From Diadema setosum (Eukaryota; Echinodermata; Echinoidea; Diadematoida; Diadematidae): 64,000 nt of DNA. The stretch is taken from positions 47,547,748-47,611,747 of the forward strand of contig NC_092688.1 of assembly GCF_964275005.1 (NCBI RefSeq). Direction: 5' to 3'. Under the pieces are notes generated by a model. That model was not told the DNA's origin. It was given only the letters and a program-made list of their open reading frames with translations, and did not search any database. Shown here piece by piece: positions 26,001 to 36,100 of the stretch. Every line of letters begins with the position of its first letter. The first letter of the stretch is position 1. The position numbers were made by a program, and so were the translations under genes.

Positions 26001-29000
26001 AGTGGTTGTGCGCCCTCAATTGGTGTAACCTCACCAGGGGGAGAAATAATCAAAAGAAAATGATCAGAAGACAAGATGTTTGCAGAAGGTGAAATTTTGT
26101 GCAATGAAAGACAAATTGAACATGCCCGTAACTAGAACTTTTTATGGGGGTTCAAAATGGAAAATAGTGGACCTTTAGTCGGGAGTGAAGCTGGTATAGG
26201 ACCTCTGGCATGTCTGGGGGCATGGCTGTACGCAGGATTTTTGATGAGACGGAGGGGGGGGGGAGGGTAGAATAATTATATTCAATCTTGGTGGAATCTG
26301 ACAAGTAAGGGAGCCTAGCGATCAAGCCTATACTGACGTCGAGAATTACAGCCTTCATGAAAAGATGTGTACATGCATTTTAAAGGGCGGAGTGTCGTGG
26401 ATTCGGAAATCTGAACTATGAGAAAAATCTACACATATTTGATTTATCTATTATGATACATTGAAGTAATAACATTTGGCAATACCTTCATAGTCCCTAT
26501 GTGATTCGGAGACAGAAGACCAGAAAATAGGATTCCCGCGGGACCGACGTCGTTAAAGACCGGGAATTCTTGATAGGCTCCCGGGGATTTTTCCTTCCAG
26601 TAGATGTGGCACGCCGCCGTGGGCTTCACATGATATCACGGAGACAAGTATAGAATAAGGTTCAAATCGATTATCGAGATGGAGAACGAGAAACGCTCAC
26701 TGAAGTTTAGACGTACTGAGATGAGTAGAGAAACGTTCTTTAGTTCAAAGTCAAACTCGAATGTGTAATATTGGAAAGTTTTCGGTCTTTGTAACGTTTA
26801 CCGCAAGCCTGTTTCGCTACATGTTCTGATGGTTTGGCTAACCATTTTCTGATAGTTCAAAAGTTTTGTATTGTAATACATACGCTTTGATATTTCAATT
26901 GCATAGAAGAATAGATTAAGGGGTATCAAAATATGACCAAAATCTTTGAAAAGAAATTATGAAATTTGAGGAATAGTTTGGACAATTATGATCAGGGGCC
27001 GCGGAATTGAGGGGGGCTGCAACTCCCCCTCCCCCCATTGTTTTTTTTTTTCAAAAAAAAAATCTGGAAAAATCACAACAAATGCCAGGACCCCCGAGAG
27101 AGGGTTCCATCCAGCAGAAACGGGGGGGGGGGGGGGGGGATAATTGACCCGTGATCCGCCTATCGGCCCACAGCACCCCCCCCCCCACACACACAAACAC
27201 ACACATTTGCATTAGAAAACGTTCAGCATTCCCTGATGATGGTCAATTTAAATCATTTAATGATCTTGCCGGCATTTTTATTAGAAGCTCAAAGTCATGA
27301 CTGCGTCACATGTAAAATTACTCTTTACATTGTGCTGGGTGCTATAGTGTATGGATGTCTTCATCTGAAGCTCGATAATATTTTTTAAAGTATTCCTTCC
27401 ATATTCAAGTTTATGTTTTGGCAAACAAAATAGAGAGCTTAAAGCGTCGAACTCTTCACAACATGTTACAAGTTACATGAGTATAAACTATAATAATGGA
27501 TGTAGGCCTACCTGAAGAGGTAGTTGTAGACCCAGTGATCCCAGCAGATCCTTGGCCCACGGTCCCGGTGTGATGATAAGACTAGAGGTCTGGTAAGATC
27601 CACGATGAGTCTTTACGGTTACCATGGCACCGGGAATGATTTCCTCCACTTTTTCTTCATCTTGCAGGACGCCACCCAATCTTTCGTATTCACTCTAGGA
27701 AATGAGCGGAAAGGTCTAACGTGTTCAAGAAAAATCTGTTACAAAGTTTCTATTCATCTAGTTTTCAAGATTTGACACCATCATGCATAAAAACATTAAA
27801 ATCATAATAATTGTGACCTTCGTATTATAAGACATCTGATTCCATCATCTTCAATCAGCTACATCTTCTTCGTCAACCATTGCCACAGGACTATATTAAA
27901 TCTACTGGAAATAAAACTAGTCGAAAAGAAGGTCGTAATACATCGAATCGCTCCAGTAGACACACCGAAATATTATTTCTATGACAAATTCCTGGAAATG
28001 TATCAGATATTTTGTTGAACAAAAGACCATAGCTATACTAATAGATCGCTGGCAGCAGAATCAGCTCTCGCAGTTCACAGGCGTGGATACACACTAACAC
28101 ACACAACCTGGCTTAGCACTTACTTGGTAGGCCACCAGTGCATTGTCAGCCCTTAGTAAACCAGCTCGCTCGTAGAAGAACCATACTGATTCTGGGCTAT
28201 GTGTATAATATGGAAATCTCTTTGCCCGCTCCTCTTGGTCGATTTTCTCACAGCGATAGGGGGATGCCCGCATGGCTTGTAAAGTTCTCGCTCCGTATCC
28301 CTCATCCATCTCCATGGAAACAAACAGCATTCCAGTTTGCCTGGCGAGGCAAGGAGGAGAAGTTGCCGAAAAGAAGAATAATCGTCCTCAAAATAGACAA
28401 AACGCAAAATGAATATCATCTCATATACATTGGACTGTGCACATTACTCCATGGCCTCCCAGATACCGTATACAGCAGTGTAATGAGTATAATATTGTCC
28501 ATCAGGGGACACAATTTTCTTCGACGAAGTCATATTTTCGGCTTCTGCGAGGTCGAGGGATGACTATGCCCCTGCTATTTTTCTTAATATATTATTACCA
28601 ACAATCACACAAACACATGCAGAACGAAAAAACAACAACAACAACACAAAAAGCAAAACATAGATGTAGTTGAAATAATAAGTTTACTCAGGAAGTGAGT
28701 AAAATGTCAAAGGGACATTAGACTTTTAATGATGTCTCGTTTTTCTCCTTCTGTCTGTTTCTCTTTATCCCCAGTCTTAAAGGAGAAATATAGAGGTCAA
28801 CCTTTGCACTCCCACCTGTAGATTTCGGTGTCAGTGTCCTTCTCTAAATCTTCCCACAGTGGATACGCCTCTTCAAGCAGTCTCTTATAGTGACTGTCCT
28901 GGTTTGCAAAACATGTGATTCGGCTTCCTCCGTGAGAGCTACCTCGGGAGTGGAACCTTGGAAACTGAAAATCATCATCAAAAAATGTGGAAATATGATT

Positions 29001-29968
29001 AGAATAAAGTAGCAGTAATATTTCATCAATGATTGTCTTCAATATAAACTTGTGAGAGCGTTAGAAACGTTTATATGAATTTAGGTCTGAGAAGCGTTCA
29101 TATGCACAAGATTTTAGTGATGTTAGAAAAATGAAGAAGATAACAACACTAATGGTAATGATTTCATTAATGATAATAGTACATGATAACAATGACAATG
29201 GCTCAAGAGACAGTCTTTCTTACACATTTTGTATTCATATCTATTATAGAGACCGATACGTACATATATCTATAAAGAGAGAGAGAGAGAGAGACAGATA
29301 ATATTGCTTTATAATTTTATGTCACATTGCATAGGAAAACGATTTAAAGGGAATTATCGGTAGAATTCAATATATTTTCATTTTTCTAGATAATGAAAAA
29401 ACACTAAATCTTGTCTTACCTCCTTATTGATTACTATTATATCTGACATGTCAGTTAGTAGCCGAAGTAATGTTGTTTAATCTAAGAATGTGTACCTTTC
29501 ACACACAAAAAAAAAACCCAAAATTTGCATCTTACGTTTTCAAATCGTTCCACTAACTCGGACATGGCAAAGCAGCGACGACGGCACATGGATTAAAGAA
29601 ACTTTAAAAGATAACTATTGAAAGGATTGTCCGATTTTCCTCAAACATCACTGACGTAGGCCTATTCTACAACATTATGTCTTATGTAAATCCCTCATTT
29701 GGAACGTAAATGTAATGTTAATGTTACATGTGTTTAATATTGTATAGTTGCCTAGGTTACACGACTGTCTTACCAAGTTGTAAAAAAAAAGTAACTATGG
29801 GCACGGCAGTTCAATATGCAATGGTCTCTGCATTACAAACACAGAGTGAACACTTTTGAAACTTACCTGTTCCAACAAGAGAGTTTTCTTTCCATTTTGT
29901 ACAGAATGGTAGGCAGATGAGAGACCCATAATGCCTCCCCCAACCACAACAACCTCGTAGGACGACAT
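23022..29968 (-). CDS. PIPOX: Peroxisomal sarcosine/L-pipecolate oxidase-like flavoenzyme, copy A (8 exons, complete)
   Basis: Member of the monomeric sarcosine oxidase family, which oxidises secondary amino acids such as sarcosine or L-pipecolate with O2, giving H2O2. Exons: 29968-29867, 28964-28816, 28340-28124, 27694-27512, 26623-26486, 26029-25874, 24538-24463, 23146-23022; all phases agree, 381 aa (human 390). The N-terminal FAD motif GGGIMG is at residues 10-15. SRGSSHGGSR is at 40-49, the oxygen-activating Lys equivalent at 263, and the covalent-flavin Cys in PCAYT at 312. Two expected carboxylate-binding residues differ: Cys at 52, and Glu at 345 in GHGFE where the family has Lys. It ends TDLKL, not a canonical PTS1. 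It is a tandem paralogue of copy B (about 93-95% amino acid identity over compared exons). A short paralogue-specific deletion in exon 6 removes three residues. A minisatellite and a SINE fill intron 6. It could be an enzyme with altered substrate or a decaying copy, although no coding break is seen. Confidence 0.92.
23164..23430. repeat. GACA/GATA-rich tract in oxidase copy A intron 7
   Basis: Mixed GACAGACA and GATAGATA runs. Copy B has a shorter GATA-rich run at the same intron position (32097-32165). Confidence 0.8.
23506..23559. repeat. (GAA)n microsatellite
   Basis: About 18 pure GAA/AAG triplets in intron 7 of oxidase copy A. Confidence 0.9.
24229..24388. mobile_element. hAT-like MITE with GGCGGATCCAGG ends, in oxidase copy A intron 7
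   Basis: Ends CAGGGGCGGATCCAGG and CCTGGATCCGCCACT, flanked by AAATGA on each side (24223-24228 and 24389-24394). The matching intron of copy B reads through AAAATGAGG with no insert, which is an empty site. Confidence 0.8.
24688..25036 (-). mobile_element. tRNA-derived SINE
   Basis: On the minus strand the head has an A-box-like GGCTGAGTGGATAAGAGC and a B-box GGTTCGAGCCC. The body has CAGCAAGGCACTTTATCC and ATAAATGGGTACCCGG, and a TA-repeat tail ends at 24670. It lies in intron 6 of oxidase copy A and is absent from copy B. Confidence 0.8.
25218..25855. repeat. Minisatellite of AACGAACCTTTGGAATAACG type next to oxidase copy A exon 6
   Basis: Roughly 640 bp of degenerate units built from ATTAACGAACCTT and GGAATAACGAACC, with TTCATTTTCGG spacers. 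A 93-bp higher-order unit is present twice, with the second start 93 bp after the first near 25410. It stops about 20 bp from the exon 6 donor. Confidence 0.85.
29596..29690. mobile_element. Fragment of TTAA MITE family 2
   Basis: Only the right arm is recognisable: GGATTGTCCGATTTTCCTC, then CATCACTGACG and a CCCTC end. It lies in intron 1 of oxidase copy A. Confidence 0.5.
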
Positions 29969-30969
29969 ATTTAGCTGTATAGCTGCAGTTAATGATACTT
30001 TGCAGTTGAAAAGACGAGACCTCTTCAAGGTCAGGCGGAGGTATTATTTACTCAGACAAACATCGAGTTCAATAAGCTTCAGAACGAGACTCATTTCTCT
30101 CCATATACAGCGTGCTCGTAAGAATCAACGTGGCTCAATGCATGTATATTATATCATAATAATGCGTGCACTTTAAGCTTTGACCTATTGGTACGGCAGT
30201 CAGTGTGGCTCAGTACATGTAGGCATTTTAACCTTTATAGGGATCAAAGTCTACATGTATCTTGAATATTTCAGCATTTAGGATGGAACAATATTATCAT
30301 TTTTTATTTTTGTGTGTGTGTGTGATTTTTCATGTATGTGTGGGGGAGGGGGTAGGAAGTATGCGGTATTTTAATACGATCGCCAGAAGTAAATACTATT
30401 GTTATGTATATGTATGTATAAAATAAGATATCATTACTGCAATATTGATTGTAACTTTACTCTATTTATCATCATATTTAGGGCCTACATGTAACATAAG
30501 AGTTTAATCGTGTTTGGTGGAGAAAATCCACAACGATCGATAGACAGATATCTTGGGAGGCAGAGACGATGTTCCCCTGGGGGTGTTTCCCCTCGCTTGG
30601 CAGCGACTTCTGCTGTACTGTGTATCAAAATCTTATTTTGAGCCACAGAGGGCCTAAAGACGATTCCCTTGGTAATCAAATAACTTTCCTAGCCGCCAAA
30701 GCAAGATAGTCAACACAAAGTCCGTACTTTTGATTGAAGCAATCATTATATCTTTATTTGGATATATGTACATCTGAAATTATAATTTCATATACAGCTT
30801 TAAAATATATAGAATATATAGAATATATATCTATAGTAAAATGTGAAGAATAAGTGAAAGAAATAGCGAACTATTATGTCGTGGATGGGGACGAACTAGT
30901 CTTCTGAACTATAGGAATGGAGGTTGGGCTTATTGACGTTTTAACATCGGTGTCGCTATCCTGCGGCTG

Positions 30970-30972
<3 letters not shown>

Positions 30973-31053
<81 letters not shown>

Positions 31054-31054
31054 A
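30973..31054. repeat. (AT)n microsatellite between the oxidase genes
   Basis: About 40 AT units broken once by TTGT. Confidence 0.95.
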
Positions 31055-31337
31055 CCATATTATGCAAATACAAATGCATGATATACTGTAATATCATTAG
31101 TCATACATTATTACATAAACTTTTGAGTATTTGTAAATGTTGTCACAGGATTATACCCGAAGGGCGTTGAGCGTAGTTACAGAGATTTTCTTTAGCTGGG
31201 GAAATTGTTCAATCATTTTTGTGTCCTCAAGGCCGTGATCAACTGGAAGAGGGGGGGGGGGGGTCGCTGCCCGGTAAGCAGGAGGTGGATAAGCTCAGGA
31301 TAGTTCCTTCTTTTACATTTGGTGTTCATGATGATAC

Positions 31338-31438
31338 AAATCGTGCATATGAAGAGCTTGCTTCCGAAAGGCGCTAAATCCATCATTTTTCAATGGATTT
31401 AGCGCCTTTTGGAAGCAAGCTCTTCATATACGATTTTA
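31338..31438. repeat. Near-perfect 46-bp-arm hairpin between the two oxidase genes
   Basis: Arms with GAAGAGCTTGCTTCC and AAAGGCGCTAAATCCAT face their inverse across a loop of about 9 bases, with only three mismatches seen. It could be a short foldback MITE or a source of a hairpin RNA. Confidence 0.8.
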
Positions 31439-31512
31439 TTCACGCAGAGTATGTACCAGCAAAAGAAAATCTAAGTTTTACTATCTTTCCTTTCTAATTT
31501 ACATCAGCCATC

Positions 31513-31590
31513 AACGTCATAAGGTATAGTCGTGAATCCAGCAGTGACGTCATACGGTATAGTCGTGAATCCAGCATTGATGTCATAAGA
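31513..31590. repeat. 33-bp tandem repeat with a CRE-like site
   Basis: About two and a half units of GGTATAGTCGTGAATCCAGC. One junction makes a full TGACGTCA at 31545-31552. Between the oxidase genes. Confidence 0.65.
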
Positions 31591-31937
31591 AGAAGCTTTT
31601 CCACTGCTCATTATGGACCTTAAATTTGGTGTTTTTCAATGAATTTTTATCTTATTTTTTTAAAGAACTCGATTGGGGCCATCATCTCAAATAATTCTTA
31701 TATATATGGCTATAATACGATCAACACTATTTTCTTTTTCAATGAGACAAGTGACGTAAGGGCTTGTAGATTTGAAAAGTCGAGTGATTTTCTTATCCTA
31801 CGTTCGACTTTAATAAAACTTCTACCAGCATGTGTGTTCCATTTCACACCTCTCATTTACATCAGGGAGATGAGACACCGTCCTGTTTACATCAACTTGA
31901 CATGGTGTTTCATTGCCTTTGATTTTTTAGTTGTTTG

Positions 31938-33078
31938 TTATTTCTGATTGAAGTCAGCAAATCGCTTCATACTGAAAGGAGCCAGTATGTCCATGTCTGG
32001 TATGGTATTCGTGGCGAGCTGGTAAAGGAGTTTGCCTATGATTGGGGCAAACTTAAAGCCGTGGCCTGCAAGGAAATATTGAGCAACAGCAGGAGAGATA
32101 GATAGTTGAATAGATAGATAGAGAAGGAGAGAAAAAGAGACAGACAAAAAGATAGAGAAAGAGCATTAGATGACTTTCCGTTTGTTCTGATTGTATGTTC
32201 AGATTCCAGAAATTTTAACACGACATCGAAGAAGAAAACACCGTACGATTAACTTCATGAAAAGTATATTACGAATTTCACCCATTTTATATGAAGCTGC
32301 TCATTATAATGATAATAATAGTGAGACTCTTATAAAGCGCTCATTTCTACCTAAAAAAGATACTCAAGGCGCTATACATAGAACAGAGTACATATTGTGT
32401 CACGTTACAACAGTATCACAGAAAATGATAAGACAATAAACCAACAAACAATATATACGTACACGATTATACATACAGGTATGGTCAATTTAAATTGAAA
32501 ATGTAGGTCTTTGAGATTCTTTTTGAAACCATCATATCAAATCATCATCTTCTTAGTAATTTTTCTATATCATGTCACTATGTGTATTGCATGACTCAAA
32601 ACGTATTATGTGTCATACATGTGAACTAAAGATGCTACACGACTTTCCTTGAACTGTACAGTTATCAATGAAATCTGCAGACTGGTCACCACTGATGTGC
32701 GCTTGTAGAATTTGGTTTCCATATACGGCAGACATGTAAAGTCAACAGGAAGTCACGTAATAATCAGATGCGGTATGAATATTAAAATGAGGCCACAAGT
32801 TAAGTGCATAATTTAGAAACAGACAAAAAAAGAGTGCATTTGGTTTTTAAACTCACCTGAAAATCCACACCCAAAGACTATGTTCGGATGAGCCGGCAGT
32901 GCGTCGATAATGAAATTGTGATCTGGTGTGTTCTGTAGGATGGAAACTCACGCAGAGGATGAATCCAATTTCTTTTTTTTTTCTCAGTTCAAATCATATT
33001 CTATTTCCAATATCACTGTTTTGTCGATACAAGTTCAAGGAAAACAAAACATACAATGTTTTACAACAATATATTATA

Positions 33079-33112
<34 letters not shown>

Positions 33113-36100
33113 TACATATGAAACCATTCGTTCAAGTTCAAAATACTTGTCTTATTGGAAATTTAACACAGATTCGAAGATTTATAATGTCTACCTTTTA
33201 TTTCTTTTTTTATTCCACTTGCTACAGCACTTAAAGTTCATAGTGTCAAGATGTACCGCACTTAACGTTGCTTGCTTTTAAGTTGTAAAATGAAAACCGG
33301 ATATACTGGAAATGAATAGGCAACAATAAGACTGTAATAAAAGGATGTTTTCAAATGCGTATGTAAATGAAAATACCATAATTCTCAACAAAATTTGCGA
33401 TAACATACGCAATCTCAATGAAACTTCAATCCGTTTATGCGGCAAATGATTTAATTTTCTATCCATCCATCCATCCATCCATCTATACAAATCCTCATAT
33501 GTATCGTCTTACCATTCACCAATCCACCCATCTATTCATGCTCACCGTGTAAGCACAAGGCTCAAGAATGGCGGGTTCCTCGCTCATTAAACCCGGGAAA
33601 TGTTCCCGCACGTAAACTTTGGCTTTCTCAATATGCCACTCAGCGGGCAGACGATCTTGATCTTCATCGCCATCCGGGTCTAGTGGTTGTGCGCCCTCAA
33701 TCGGTGTAACCTTGAAGGAGAGAGAGAGAATTACGAAATTTTTTTTTTTTTTTTTTTTTTTATAAGCTGGTAGTGTAGATGAAGAAAAATACAGCAAGAA
33801 AGGTAAAAATACATCTTTAGATTGATACAAAAAAAAAGAGATCTGCCGCATAGTAGATTACGGTAAGCTATTGTTACTTAACATTTAGAATAATCATTAC
33901 TCTGCATTAAATTCAAATGCATTACACTTACACATTATACGCGCCATCATAATGACTGAATAAAGGCTTCAGTTAATCGCGGTGATATTCTTTTATAACC
34001 ATGACTTATTATACTGTACAATGTAAATGTTACAATGGTTGCATGACCGAAATGTGCCTTCATGATTAATCGATTTCTTCATGAACAAATTGGTTGTCGA
34101 GACTGAAAAAAGGCAATTTTTTTATTGTGATATTACACTGTCACCGAGAATTGCAATTTTTTGAAAGCAGTCGTGTGTTTTAATGAGAGAAAACAGAAAT
34201 TTTGAGATAAATGCATAAATATTTGACACACAATACGAAAGGATGTTGGCGATACCTTTACAGTCCCGACGTGATTGGGTGACAGAAGACCAGAAAATAG
34301 GATTCCCGCGGGACCGACGTCGTTAAAGACCGGGAATTCTTGATAGGCTCCAGGGGATTTCTCCTTCCAGTAGATGTGGCATGCTGCCGTCGGCTTCACC
34401 GGAAATATGAGTACATGTATGGAGAAGTTGATTATCAAGATGGACAACAAGAACACGAGAAATACCCATCAACTCTTTTTTTTTTTCATGAAATCGTCGG
34501 TCATTAACGCACCTTTTTGTGCGATTTGAAACAAAGTTTTGAAAAGGCGTTTATATCAAAATGAGTAAGGACGCAACCGCGTTTTGCACCAACCACGTTT
34601 CAAAACGCCGATTCTGGCCCGAAAAGGAGAAGCATCATAAACACAGCCGAACATAATTTATGCTGAATGTCCATCCGTTGTTACGTTCTTAGCAAATCAA
34701 TTATTTCAACTGCTTTCAAATGGAAGGGATTTTTTTTTTTTCGCCCTCATGTTGTGTGAACGCTTTGATTTATTGTTGAGTGGGTACTAATGTGTGTCAT
34801 GAATGAAATCAAATTTAGTTATGATTACATATCTCTTGTATAGAAACACTTTATAAGAAAAAGATCGAACAAAACTCGTGTTTGGGGTTTGTTTGTTTGT
34901 TTGTTTTTTTTGTTGGAAAACCATCACAATTATCACCAAACTGGCATTCTCTGTGACCCTCAAAGTGAAAACTGCATCACATGACTGCTCGGTTGATTAC
35001 ACAAGTTAATATTCGTGTATATCGACCAACGTAGTTTACTCCCGTATATAGATAGGTCGTTGCACTTTAAACCATACTTGCCATATTCAATGATTATAGT
35101 TGACCCATACAGACAAACAAGATAGAAATCTACAAGCCAGCTCTATAGACCAGATGAGTGTACCCGAAGAGGTAGTTGAAGACCCAGTGATGCCAGCAGA
35201 TCCTTGGCCCACGGTCCCGGTGTGATGATAAGACTAGAGGTCTGGTAAGATCCACGATGGGTCTTCACGGTTACCATGGCACCGGGGATGATTTCCTCCA
35301 CTTTTTCTTCATCTTGCAGGACGCCACCCAATCTTTCCAATTCGCTCTAGGAAATGGGCGGAATGGTCTAACATGTTAGGCAATTGTTAGGAAAGAAACT
35401 GTGGAGTTTCCACTCATGTATAGTTTACATGTTTCCGCACTATAAGAACTTAAACGATAATTGTTATAACCATTTATATGAAAGTGATAATGACAAAGAA
35501 AAATAAGTGAAGAATATCTTCGATGACTACAGTCACGTGTGACAGTCAGATATAATAAAACTATTGGAGAAACTGACCTAGCTGAAAGAGAGGTCGGTAT
35601 CATGTTGTTTTAAAGAGAGCCTCTACATTTTTTTTTTTTTTTTTGGCTCGAAAGAAAAAAAAGGATCAAAGAAATATGGAAAATATGAACAAAACAGAAA
35701 ACCCATGACTATCCTAGAGTTCAACCCCGATATTCTTCCTTCAAGAGAGGGAGGGGAGAGCATTGCCCCATCACCAAATCAAGCACTACACTACGTCTTG
35801 ACACCTCCGCCCCCTCCCAGCACAGACTTAAAAAAAAAAAAAACATTAAAAAAAGTTCTGCTGCCCTGTGAGATACACTGGATGGCTTCGTAGCAAGCGT
35901 GTTTGTAAAGGAAGCGTAAGAGCATATAATATTAACAAATTATTTCACTGGAAATAAATTATGAATACAAAAGATAGCCAACCGTCATCACTGGCAGGCA
36001 GTTCTCGCAATACACAGGCTTATAGTACACACACAACCTTATAATACACACACAACCTTATAATACACACACAACCTTATAATACACACACAACCTGGCT

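Noticed and set aside
26993-27190. G/C-rich block with CAGGGGCCGCGGAATTG, possibly another hAT-like MITE
   Set aside because: The right end (GATCCGCC) is too worn to set limits or flanking duplications.
28138-28563. 141-codon plus-strand frame
   Set aside because: It is antisense to oxidase copy A exon 3; the minus frame has clear protein homology and splice sites.
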